A DNA stretch of 64,000 nucleotides from Plantago major (taxonomy: Eukaryota > Streptophyta > Magnoliopsida > Lamiales > Plantaginaceae). Shown one piece after another: positions 49,067 through 62,100 of this stretch (the stretch's first letter is position 1; every line of letters begins with the position of its first letter). The position numbers and the translations under genes are program-made. Location of the stretch: assembly GCA_026545765.1 (NCBI GenBank), contig CM048844.1, forward strand, positions 58,748,932-58,812,931. Reading direction: 5' to 3'. Below the pieces are notes generated by a model. It was not told the DNA's origin and did no database searches. It worked only from the letters and a program-made list of their open reading frames with translations.

Positions 49067-50030
49067 GCACTCCTTTAGTGTGCTGTTTATCTCTCAAGCA
49101 GAGTTGTTCGTTTGTTGTTTATCCCACTCCTTTTGTATGTTGTTTAATTCTTAATTACAGTTCTTTGTCTGTGATATTCTTACTCCTTTCTGTGTAATTT
49201 TTAAATCTCAAATTGACCTTTTCGATTCTCATTATCCCACTCCTTCAATGTGTTGTTTATTTGTCAGGAAAAGTTCTTCGTTTGTTGTTTATCTCACTCC
49301 TTTTGTGTGTTGTTTAACTCTCCATTAGAGTTCTTCGTTTCTGATACTCTTACCCCTTCTTGTGTATATTTTAAATCTCGAATATACTTTTTCGTTTCAC
49401 ATTATCCCACTCCTTTAGTTTGTTGTTTATCTCTCAAGCAGAGTTGTTCGTTTGTTGTTTATCCCACTCCTTTTGTGAGTTGTTTAACTCACCATTAGAG
49501 TTCTTCGTCTGTGATACTCTTACTCCTTTCTGTGTAATTTTTAAATCTCAATTAGACCTTTTCGTTTCTCATTATCCCACTCCTTCAGTGTGTTGTTTAT
49601 TTCTCAGGAAAAGTTGTTCGTTTGTTGTTCATCCCACTCCTTTTGTGAGTTGTTTAACTCTCCATTAGAGTTCTTCGTTTATGATACTGTTACTCCTTTT
49701 TGTGTATATTTTAAATCTCGAATATACTTTTTCGTTTCACATTATCGCACTCCTTTAGTGTGCTGTTTATCTCTCAAGCAGAGTTGTTCGTTTGTTGTTT
49801 ATCCCACTCCTTTTGTATGTTGTTTAATTCTTAATTACAGTTCTTTGTCTGTGATACTCTTACTCCTTTCTGTGTAATTTTTAAATCTCAAATTGACCTT
49901 TTCGATTCTCATTATCCCACTCCTTCAATGTGTTGTTTATTTGTCAGGAAAAGTTCTTCGTTTGTTGTTTATCTCACTCCTTTTGTGTGTTGTTTAACTC
50001 TCCATTAGAGTTCTTCGTTTCTGATACTCT

Positions 50031-53000
50031 TACTCCTTTTTGTGTATATTTTAAATCTCGAATATACTTTTTCGTTTCACATTATCCCACTCCTTTAGTG
50101 TGTTGTTTATCTCTCAGGCAGAGTTGTTCGTTTGTTGTTTATCCCACTCCTTTTGTGAGTTGTTCAACTCTCCATTAGAGTTCTTCGTCTGTGATACTCT
50201 TACTCCTTTCTGTGTATATTTTAAATCTCGAATATACATTTTCTTTTCTCATTATCCCACTCCTTTAGTGTGTTGTTTATCTCTCAAGTGGAGTTGTACG
50301 TTTGTTGTTAATCCCACTCCTTTAGTGTGTTGTTTAATTCTTAATTAGAATTCGTTGTCTGTGATACTCTTACTTCTTTGTGTGTAATTTTTAAATCTCG
50401 AATAGACCTTTTCGTTTCTCATAATCCCAGTACTTTAGTGTGTTGTTTATTTCTCAGGCAAAGTTGTTCGTTTGTTGTTTATCCCACTCCTTTTGTGTGT
50501 TGTTTAACTCTCCATTAGAGTTCTTCGTTTGTGATACTCTTACTCCTTTTAATGTATATTTTAAATCTCGAATATACTTTTTCGTTTCACATTATCCCAC
50601 TCCTTTAGTGTGTTGTTTATGTCTCAAACAGAGTTGTTCGTTTCTTGTTTATCCCACTCCTTTTGTGAGTTGTTTAACTCTCCATTAGAGTTCTTCGTCT
50701 GTGATACTCTTACTCCTTTCTGTGTATATTTTAAATCTCGAATATACTTTTTCATTTCACATAATCCCACTCCTTTAATGCGTTGTTTATCTCTCAAGCA
50801 GAGTTGTTCGTTTGTTGTTTATACCACTCCTTTTGTGAGTTGTTTAACTCTCCATTAGAGTTCTTCGTTTGTGATACTCTTACTCCTTTCTCTGTATTTT
50901 TTAAATCTCGAATATACTTTTTCTTTTCTCATTATCCCACTCCTTTAGTGTGTTGTTTATCTCTCAAGTGGAGTTGTACGTTTGTTGTTAATCCCACTCC
51001 TTTTGTGTGTAGTTTAATTCTTAATTAGAATTCGTTGTCTGTGATACTCTTACTTCTTTGTGTGTAATTTTTAAATCTCGAATAGACCTTTTCATTTCTC
51101 ATAATCCCACTCCTTTAATGCATTGTTTATCTCTCAAGCAGAGTTGTTCGTTTCCTGTTTATCCCACTCATTTTGTGTGTTGTTTAAATCTCCATTAGAG
51201 TTCTTCGTTTCTGATACTCTTACTCCTTTATGTGTATATTTTAAATCTCGAATATACTTTTTTGTTTCACATTATCCCACTCCTTTTAGTGTGTTATTTA
51301 TCTCTCAAGTCGAGTTGTACGTTTGTTTTTAAGCCAACTCCTTTTGTGTGTTGTTTAATTCTTAATTAGAGTTCTTTATCTGTGATACTCTTACTCCTTC
51401 TCGTGTAATTTTAAATCTAATTAGACCTTTTCGTTTCTCATTATCCCACTCCTTTAGTGTGTTGTTTATTTCTCAGGCAAAGTTGTTCGTTTGTTGTGTA
51501 TCCCACTCCTTTTGTGTGTTGTTTAACTCTCCATTAGAGTTCTTCGTTTGTGATACTCTTACTCCTTTCTGTTTATATTTTAAATCTCGAATATACTTTT
51601 TCGTTTCACATTATCGCACTCCTTTATTGTGTTTTTTATCTCTCAGGCAGAGTTGTTCGTTTGTTGTTTATCCCACTCCTTTTGTGAGTTGTTTAACTCT
51701 CCATTAGAGTTCTTCGTCTGTGATACGCTTACTCCTTCTTGTGTATATTTTAAATCTCGAATATACTTTTTCGTTTCACATTATCCCACTCCTTTAGTGT
51801 TGTTTATCTCTCAAGCATAGTTGTTCGTTTGTTGTTTATCCCACTCCTTTTGTGAGTTGTTTAACTCTCCATTAGAGTTCTTCGTTTGTGATACTCTTAC
51901 TCCTTTATGTGTATATTTTAAATCTCGAATATACTTTTCTTTTCTCATCATCCCACTCGTTTAGTGTGTCGTTTATCTCTCAGGCAAAGTTGTTCGTTTG
52001 TTGTTAATCCCACTCCTTTTGTGTGTTGTTTAACTCATAATTAGAGTTCCTCGTCTGTGATACTCTTACTTTTTGTGTAATTTTAAATCTCGAATAGACC
52101 TTTTCCTTTCTCATAATCCCACACTTTTAGTGTGTTGTTTATCTCTCGTGCAAAGTTGTTCGTTTGTTGTTTATCCCACTTTTTGTGTTGTTTAACTCCA
52201 TTAGAGTTCTTTGTTTGTGATACACTTACTCCTTTATGTGTGTATTTTAATTCTCGAATATACTTTTTCGTTTCACATTATCCCACTCCTTTAGTGTGTT
52301 GTTTATCTCTCAAGTGAGTTGTTCGCTTGTTATTATCCCACCTTTCTTTGTTGTTTAATTTTAATTAGAGTTCTTTATCTGTGATACTCATACTCCTTTC
52401 TGTGTAATTTTTAAATCTAGAAAAGACCTTTTCGTTTCTCATTATCACACTCCTTTAGTGTGTTGTTTATTTCTCAGGCAAATTTGTTCGTTTGTTGTTT
52501 ATCCCACTCCTTTTGTGTGTTGTTTAACTCTCCATTAGAGTTTTTCGTTTGTGATACTCTTACTCCTTTTAATGTATATTTTAAATCTCGAATATACTTT
52601 TTCGTTTCACATTATCCCACTCCTTTAGTGTGTTGTCTATCTCTCAAGTGGAGTTGTTTGGTTGTTGTTTATCCCACTCCTTTTGTGAGTTGTTTAACTC
52701 TCCATTAGAGTTCTTCGTTTGTGATACTCTTACTCCTTTCTGTGTATATTTTAAATCTCGAATATACTTTTTCTTTTCTCATTATCCCACTACTTTAGTG
52801 TGTTGTTTATCTCTCAAGTGGAGTTGTACGTTTGTTGTTAATCCACTCCTTTTGTGTTGTTTAATTCTTAATTAGAATTCGTTGTCTGTGATACTCTTAC
52901 TTCTTTGTGTGTAATTTTTAAATCTCGAATAGACCTTTTCATTTCTCATAATCCCACTACTTTAGTGTGTTGTTTATCTTTCTGGCAAAGTTGTTCGTTT

Positions 53001-56000
53001 GTTGTTTATCCCACTCCTTTTGTGTGTTGTTTAACTCTCCATTAGAGTTCTTCGTTTGTGATACTCTTACTCCTTTCTGCTTATATTTTAAATCTCGAAT
53101 ATACTTTTTCGTTTCACATTATCCCACTCCTTTTAGTGTGTTGTTCATCTCTCAAGTTTCGTTGTACGTTTGTTATTAAGCCCACTCCTTTTCTTTGTTT
53201 TTTAATTCTTAATTAGAGTTCTTTATCTGTGATACTCATACTCCTTTCTGTGTAATTTTGAAATCTCGAATAGACCTTTTCGTTTCTCATTATCCCACTT
53301 CCTTAGTGTGTTGTTTATTTCTCAGGCAAAGTTGTTCGTTTGTTGTTTATCCCAGTCCTTTTGTGAGTTGTTTAACTCTCCATTAGAGTTCTTCGTTTGT
53401 GATACTCTTACTCCTTTCTGTTTATATTTTAAATCTCGAATATACTTTTTCGTTTCACATTATCCCACTCCTTTTGTGTTGTTTATCTCTCAAGAGTAAT
53501 TCGCTTGTTGTTTATCCCACTCCTTGTGTGTTGTTTAACTATCCATTAGAGTTCTTCGTTTGTGATACTCTTACTCCTTCTGTGTATATTTTAAATCTCG
53601 AATATACTTTTTCTTTTCTCATTATCCCACCTTTAGTTTGTTGTTTATCTCTCAAGTGAGTTGTACGTTTGTTGTTAATCCCACTCCTTTTGTGTTGTTT
53701 TATTCTTAATTAGAGTTCTTTCTCTGTGATACTCTTACTCCTTTCTGTGTAATTTTGAAATCTCGAATAGACCTTTTCGTTTCTCATTATCCCACTCCTT
53801 TAGTGTGTTGTTATTTCTCAGGCAAAGTTGTTCGTTTGTTGTTTATCCCACTCCTTTTGTGTGTTGTTTAACTCCATTAGAGTTCTTCGTTTGTGATACT
53901 CTTACTCCTTTCATTTATATTTTAAATTTGAATATACTTTTTCGCTTTCACATTATCGCACTCCATTAGTGTGTTGTTTATCTCTCAGGCAGAGTTGTTC
54001 GTTTGTTGTTTATCCCACTCCTTTTGTGTGTTGTTTAATTCTTAATTAGAGTTCTTCGTCTGTTATACTCTTACACCTTTCTCTGTAATTTTTAAATCTC
54101 GAATAGAACTTTTCGCTTCATAATCCCACTACTTTAGTGTGTTGTTTATCTCTCAGGCAGAGTTGTTCGTTTGTTGTTTATCCCACTCATTTTGTGTGTT
54201 GTTTAACTCTCCATTAGAGTTCTTCGTTTGTTATACTCTTACTCCTTTCTCTGTAATTTTTAAATCTCGAATAGAACTTTTTCGCTTTCGCATAATCCCA
54301 CTACTTTAGTGTGTGTTGCTTAACTCTCAAGCAGAGTTGTTCGTTTGTTGTTTATCCCACTCATTTTGTGTGTTGTTTAATTCTCCATTAGAGTTCTTTG
54401 TTTGTGATACTCTTACTCCTTTCTGTGTAATTTTCAAATCTCGAATATACTTTTTTCGCTTCACATTTCCCACCTTTAGTGTGTTATTTATTTCTCAAGC
54501 AGAGTTGTTCGTTTGTTGTTTATTCCACTCCTTTTGTGAGTTGTTTAACTCTCCATTAGAGTTCTTCGTCTGTGATACTCTTACTCCTTTCTGTGTATAT
54601 TTTAAATCTCGAATGTACTTTTTCTTTTCTCATTATCTCACTCCTTTAGTGTGATGTTTATCTCTCAAGTGGAGTTGTACGTTTGTTGTTAATCCCACTC
54701 CTTTTGTGTGTTGGTTAATTCTTAGTTTGAGTTCTTTGTCTGTGATACTCTTACCTTTTCGTGTAATTTTTAAATCTCGAATAGACCTTTTCGTTTCTCG
54801 TAATCCCACTACTTTAGTGTGTTGTTTATTTCTCAGGCAAAGTTGTTAGTTTATTGTTTATCCCACTCCTTTTGTGTGTTGTTTAACTCTCCATCAGAGT
54901 TCTTCGTTTGTGATACTCTTACTCCTTTCTGTTTATATTTTCAATCTCGAATATACTTTTTCGTTTCACATTATCGCACTCCTTTAATGTGTTGTTCATC
55001 TCTCAGGCAGAGTTGTTCGTTTGTTGTTAATCCCACTCCTTTTGTGTGTTGTTTAACTCTCCATTAGAGTTCTTCATTTGTGATACTCTTACTCCTTTCT
55101 GTTTATATATTAAATCTCGAATATATTTTTTCGTTTCACATTATCGCACTCCTTTAGTGTGCAGTTTATCTCTCAAACAGAGTTGTTCGTTTGTTGTTTA
55201 TCCCACTCCTTTTGTGTGTTGTTTAATTCTTAATTAGAGTTCTTTGTCTGTGATAATCCTACTCCTTTCTGTGTAATTTATAAATCTCAAATAGACCTTT
55301 TCGTTTCTCATAATCCCACTACTTTAGTGTGTTGTTTATCTCTCTGGCAAAGTTGTTCGTTTGTTGTTTATCTCACTCGTTTTGTGTGTTGTTTAACTCT
55401 CCATTAGAGTTCTTCGTTTCTGATACTCTTACTCCTTTATGTCAATATTTTAAATCTCGAATATACTTTTTCGTTTCACATTATCCCACTCCTTTAGTGT
55501 GCTGTTTATCTCTCAAGCAGAGTTGTTCGTTTGTTGTTAATCCCACTCCTTTTGTGTGTTGTTTAACTCTCCATTAGAGTTCTTCGTTTGTGATACTCTT
55601 ACTCCTTTCTGATTATATTTTAAATCTCGAATATACTTTTTCGTTTCACATTATCCCACTCCTTTAGTGTGTTGTTTATCTCTCAAGCAGAGTTATTCTT
55701 TTGTTGTTTATCCCACTCCTTTTGTGAGTTGTTTAACTCTCCATTAGAGTTTTTCGTTTGTGATACTCTTACTCCTTTCTGTGTATATTTTAAATCTCGA
55801 ATATACGTTTTCTTTTCTCATTATCCCACTCCTTTAGTGTGTTGTTTATCTCTCAAGCAGAGTTGTACGTTTGTTGTGAAGCCCACTTTTGTTGTTTAAT
55901 TCTTAATTAGAGTTCTTTATCGTGATACTCTTACCCTTTTGTGTAATTTTGAAATCTAATAGATCTTTTTCGTTTCATTATCCCACCCTTTAGTGTGTTG

Positions 56001-59000
56001 TTTATTTCTCGTGCAAAGTTGTTCGTTTGTTGTTTATCCCACTCCTTTTGTGAGTTGTTTAACTCTCCATTAGAGTTCTTCGTTTGTGATACTATTACTC
56101 CTTTTTGTGTATATTTTAAATCTCGAATATACTTTTCATTTCACATTATCCCACTCCTTTTGTGTGTTGTTTATCTCTCAAGCAGAGTTGTTCGTTTGTT
56201 GTTTATCCCACTCCTTTTGTGAGTTTTTTAACTCTCCATTAGAGTTCTTCGTCTGTGATACTCTTACTCCTTTCTGTGTATATTTTAAATCTCGAATATA
56301 CTTTTTCTTTTCTCATTATCTCAATCCTTTAGTGTGATGTTTATCTCTCTAGTTGAGTTGTACGTTTGTTGTTAATCCCACTCCTTTTGTGAGTTGTTTA
56401 ATTCTTAATTTGAGTTCTTGGTCTGTGATACTCTTACACCTTTCTATGTAATTTTTAAATCTCGAATAGACCTTTTCGTTTCTCATAATCCCACTACTTT
56501 AGTGTGTTGTTTATTTCGTGCAAAGTTGTTTGTTTATTGTTTATACCACTCCTTTTGTGTGTTGTTTAACTCTCCATCAGAGTTCTTCGTTTGTGATACT
56601 CTTACTCCTTTCTGTTTATATTTTAAATCTCGAATATACGTTGTCATTTCACATTATCGCACTCCTTTAGTGTGATGTTTATCTCTCAGGCGGAGTTGTT
56701 CGTTTGTTGTTTATCCCACTCCTTTTGTGTGTTGTTTAACTCTCCATTAGAGTTCTTCATTTGTGATACTCTTACTCCTATCTGTTTATATTTTAAATCT
56801 CGAATATACTTTTTCGTTTCACATTATCGCACTCCTTTAGTGTGCTGTTTATCTGTCAAGCAGAGTTGTTCGTTTGTTGTTTATCCCACTCCTTTTGTAT
56901 GTTGTTTAATTCTTAATTAGAGTTCTTTGTCTGTGATACTCTTACTCCTTTCTGTGTAATTTTTAAATCTCGAATTGACCTTTTCGTTTCTCATTATCCC
57001 ACTCCTTCAATGTGTTGTTTATTTCTCAGGAAAAGTTCTTCGTTTGTTGTTTATCTCACTCCTTTGTGTGTTGTTTAACTCCATTAGAGTTCTTCGTTTC
57101 TGATACTCTTACCCCTTCTTGTGTATATTTTAAATCTCGAATATACTTTTTCGTTTCACATTATCCCACTCCTTTAGTTTGTTGTTTATCTCTCAAGCAG
57201 AGTTGTTCGTTTGTTGTTTATCCGACTCCTTTTGTAAGTTGTTTAACTCTCCATTAGTGTTCTTCATTTGTAATACTCTTACTCCTTTTTGTGTATATTT
57301 TAAATCTCGAATATACTTTTCGTTTCATTATCCCACTCCTTTAGTGTGTTGTTTATCTCTCAAGCAGAGTTGTTCGTTTATTGTTTATCCCACTCCTTTT
57401 GTGAATTGTTTAACTCTCCATTAGAGTTCTTCGTTTGTGATACTGTTACTCCTTTTTGTGTATATTTTAAATCTCGAATATACTTTTTCGTTTCACATTA
57501 TCCCACTCCTTCAGTGTGTTGTTTATCTCTCATGAAGAGTTGTACGTTTGTGGTTTATCCCACTCCGTGTGTGTGTTGTTTAATTCTTCATAAGAGTTCT
57601 TTATCTGTGATACTCTTACTCCTTTCTGTGTAATTTTAAATCTCGAATAGATCTTTTCGTTTCTCATTATCCCACCTTTAGTGTGTTGTTTATCTCGTGC
57701 AAAGTTGTTCGTTTGTTGTTTATCCCACTCCTTTTGTGAGTTGTTTAACTCTCCATTAGAGTTCTTCGTTTGTGATACTCTTACTCCTTTTTGTGTATAT
57801 TTTAAATCTCGAATATACTTTTTCGTTTCACATTATTATCCCACTCCTTTAGTGTGTTGTTTATCTCTCAAGCAGAGTTGTTCGTTTGTTGTTTATCCCA
57901 CTCCTTTTGTGAGTTGTTTAACTCACCATTAGAGTTCTTCGTCTGTGATACTCTTACTCCTTTCTGTGTAATTTTTAAATCTCAATTAGACCTTTTCGTT
58001 TCTCATTATCCCACTCCTTCAGTGTGTTGTTTATTTCTCAAAGAGTTGTTCGCTTGTTGTTCATCCCACCTTTGTGTGTTGTTTAACTCCATTAGAGTTC
58101 TTCGCTTGTGATACTCTTACCTTTTTGTGTATATTTTAAATCTCGAATATACTTTTTCGCTTCACATTATCCCACCTTTAGTGTTGTTTATCTCTCAAGC
58201 GAGTTGTTCGTTGTTGTTTATCCCACCTTTGTGAGTTGTTTAACTCACCATTAGAGTTCTTCGTCTGTGATACTCTTACTCCTTTCTGTGTAATTTTAAA
58301 TCTCAATAGACCTTTTCGCTTTCATTATCCCACTCCTTCAGTGTGTTGTTTATTTCTCAGGAAAAGTTGTTCGTTTGTTGTTCATCCCACTCCTTTTGTG
58401 AGTTGTTTAACTCTCCATTAGAGTTCTTCGTTTATGATACTGTTACTCCTTTTTGTGTATATTTTAAATCTCGAATATACTTTTTTCGCTTCATTATCGC
58501 ACCTTTTTAGTGTGCTGTTTATCTCTCAAGCAGAGTTGTTCGTTTGTTGTTTATCCCACTCCTTTTGTATGTTGTTTAATTCTTAATTACAGTTCTTTGT
58601 CTGTGATACTCTTACTCTTTCTGTGTAATTTTTAAATCTCAAATTGACCTTTTCGATTCTCATTATCCCACTCCTTCAATGTGTTGTTTATTTGTCAGGA
58701 AAAGTTCTTTGTTTGTTGTTTATCTCACTCCTTTTGTGTGTTGTTTAACTCTCCATTAGAGTTCTTCGTTTCTGATACTCTTACTCCTTTTTGTGTATAT
58801 TTTAAATCTCGAATATACTTTTTCGTTTCACATTATCCCACTCCTTTAGTGTGTTGTTTATCTCTCAAGCAGAGTTGTTCGTTTGTTGTTTATCCCACTC
58901 CTTTTGTGAATTGTTTAACTCTCCATTAGAGTTCTTCGTTTGTGATACTGTTACTCCTTTTTGTGTATATTTTAAATCTCGAATATACTTTTTCGTTTCA

Positions 59001-59100
59001 CATTATCCCAATCCTTCAGTGTGTTGTTTATCTCTCATGAAGAGTTGTTCGTTTGTTGTTTATCCCACTCCTTTTGTGAGTTGTTTAACTCTCCATTAGA
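50031..59100 (+). repeat. 9.58-kb higher-order block, copy 2, with many short indels
   Basis: Direct tandem copy of the preceding block. From about 51.4 kb it carries clusters of short losses absent from copy 1, such as CTCTCC becoming CTCC, CACTCCTTTAG becoming CACCTTTAG, and CGTTTC becoming CGCTTTC. Confidence 0.72.
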
Positions 59101-62100
59101 GTTCTTCGTCTATGATACTCTTACTCCTTTCTGTGTAATTTTTAAATCTCAATTAGACCTTTTCGTTTCTCATTATCCCACTCCTTCAGTGTGTTGTTTA
59201 TTTCTCAGGAAAAGTTGTTCGTTTGTTGTTCATCCCACTCCTTTTGTGAGTTGTTTAACTCTCCATTAGAGTTCTTCGTTTGTGATACTCTTACTCCTTT
59301 TTGTGTATATTTTAAATCTCGAATATACTTTTTCGTTTCACATTATTATCCCACTCCTTTAGTGTGTTGTTTATCTCTCAGCAGTTGTTCGTTTGTTGTT
59401 TATCCCACCTTTTGTGAGTTGTTTAACTCTCCATTAGAGTTCTCGTCTGTGATACTCTTACCGCTTTCTATGTCTATTTTAAATCTCAATATACTTTTTT
59501 CGCTTCACATTATCCCACCCTTTAGTGTGTTGTTTATCTCTCAAGTGAGTTGTACGTTGTTGTTTATCCCACTCCTTTTGCGTGTTGTTTAATTCTTAAT
59601 TAGAGTTCTTTATCCGTGATACTCTTACCTTTCTGTAATTTTGAAATCTCAATAGATCTTTTCGCTTCTCATTATCCCACCCTTTAGTGTGTTGTTTATT
59701 TCTCGTGCAAAGTTGTTCGTTTGTTGTTTATCCCACTTTTGTGAGTTGTTTAACTCTCCATTAGAGTTCTTCGCTTGTGATACTCATTCTTTTTGTGTAT
59801 ATTTTAAATCTCGAATATACTTTTTCGTTTCACATTATCCCACTCCTTTAGTGTGTTGTTTATCTCTCAAGCAGAGTTGTTCGTTTGTTGTTTATCCCAC
59901 TCCTTTTGTGAGTTGTTTAACTCTCCATTAGAGTTCTACGTCTGTGATACTCTTACTCCTTTCTATGTCTATTTTAAATCTCGAATATACTTTTTCGTTT
60001 CACATTATCCCACTCCTTTTAGTGTGTTGTTTATCTCTCAAGTGGAGTTGTACGTTTGTTGTTAAGCCCACTCCTTTTGTGTGTTGTTTAATTCTTAATT
60101 AGAGTTCTTTATCTGTGATACTCTTACTCCTTTCTGTGTAATTTTGAAATCTCGAATAGATCTTTTCGTTTCTCATTATCCCACTCCTTTAGTGTGTTGT
60201 TTATTTCTCAGGCAAAGTTGTTCGTTTGTTGTTTATCCCACTCCTTTTGTGAGTTGTTTAACTCTCCATTAGAGTTCTTCGTTTGTGATACTGTTACTCC
60301 TTTTTGTGTATATTTTAAATCTCGAATATACTTTTTCGTTTCACATTATCCCACTCCTTTAGTGTGTTGTTTATCTCTCAAGCAGAGTTGTTCGTTTGTT
60401 GTTTATCCCACTCCTTTTGTGAGTTGTTTAACTCTCCATTAGAGTTCTACGTCTGTGATACTCTTACTCCTTTCTATGTCTATTTTAAATCTCGAATATA
60501 CTTTTTCGTTTCACATTATCCCACTCCTTTTAGTGTGTTGTTTATCTCTCAAGTGGAGTTGTACGTTTGTTGTTAAGCCCACTCCTTTTGTGTGTTGTTT
60601 AATTCTTAATTAGAGTTCTTTATCTGTGATACTCTTACTCCTTTCTGTGTAATTTTGAAATCTCGAATAGATCTTTTCGTTTCTCATTATCCCACTCCTT
60701 TAGTGTGTTGTTTATTTCTCAGGCAAAGTTGTTCGTTTGTTGTTTATCCCACTCCTTTTGTGAGTTGTTTAACTCTCCATTAGAGTTCTTCGTTTGTGAT
60801 ACTCCTTCTTTTGTGTATATTTTAAATCTAATATACTTTTTTCGCTTTCATTATCCCACTCCTTTAGTGTGTTGTTTATCTCTCAAGCAGAGTTGTTCGT
60901 TTGTTGTTTATCCCACTCCTTTTGTGAGTTGTTTAACTCTCCATTCGAGTTCTTCGTCTGTGATACTCTTACTCCTTTCTGTATGTATTTTAAATCTCGA
61001 ATATACTTTTTCTTTTCTCATTATCTCAATCCTTTAGTGTGATGTTTATCTCTCAAGTGGAGTTGTACGTTTGTTGTTAATTCCACTCCTTTTGTGAGTT
61101 GTTTAATTCTTAATTTGAGTTCTTTGTCTGTGATACTCTTACACCCTTCTATGTAATTTTTAAATATCGAATAGATCTTTTCGTTTCTCGTAATCCCACT
61201 ACTTTAGTGTGTTGTTTATCTCTCAAGTGGAGTTGTACGTTTGTTGTTAAGCCCACTCCTTTTGTGTGTTGTTTAATTCTTAATTAGAGTTCTTTATCTG
61301 TGATACTCTTACTCCTTTCTGTGTAATTTTGAAATTTCGAATAGATCTTTTCGTTTCTCATTATCCCACTCCTTTAGTGTGTTGTTTATTTCTCAGGCAA
61401 AGTTGTTCGTTTGTTGTTTATCCCACTCCTTTTGTGAGTTGTTTAACTCTCCATTAGAGTTCTTCGTTTGTGATACTGTTCCTTTGTGTATATTTTAAAT
61501 CTCAATATACTTTTTCGCTTTCACATTATCCCACCCTTTAGTGTGTTGTTTATCTCTCAGCAGAGTTGTTCGCTTGTTGTTTATCCCACTTTTGAGTTGT
61601 TTAACTCTCCATTAGAGTTCTTCGTTTGTGATACTGTTACTCCTTTTTGTGTATATTTTAAATCTCGAATATACTTTTTCGTTTCACATTATCCCACTCC
61701 TTTAGTGTGTTGTTTATCTCTCAAGCAGAGTTGTTCGTTTGTTGTTTATCCCACTCCTTTTGTGAGTTGTTTAACTCTCCATTAGAGTTGGTCGTATGTG
61801 ATACTCTTACTCCTTTCTGTATATATTTTAAATCTCGAATATACTTTTTCTTTTCTCATTATCTCAATCCTTTAGTGTGATGTTTATCTCTCAAGTGGAG
61901 TTGTACGTTTGTAGTTAATCCCACTCCTTTTGTGAGTTGTTTAATTCTTAATTTGAGTTCTTTGTCTGTGATACTCTTACACCCTTCTATGTAATTTTTA
62001 AATCTCGAATAGACCTTTTCGTTTCTCGTAATCCCACTACTTTAGTGTGTTGTTTATTTCTCAGGCAAAGTTGTTCGTTTGTTGTTTATCCCACTCCTTT

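Larger units (their letters stand above)
40450..50030 (+). repeat. 9.58-kb higher-order block, copy 1
   Basis: Diagnostic variants such as GAGTTGTTCAACTC (40576), TTTTAATGTATATT (40964) and CACATAATCCCACTCC (41175) recur about 9584 bp later (50160, 50548, 50759). Matching continues through most of the block with offsets drifting from 9584 to about 9457 as small deletions accumulate in copy 2. Confidence 0.78.
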
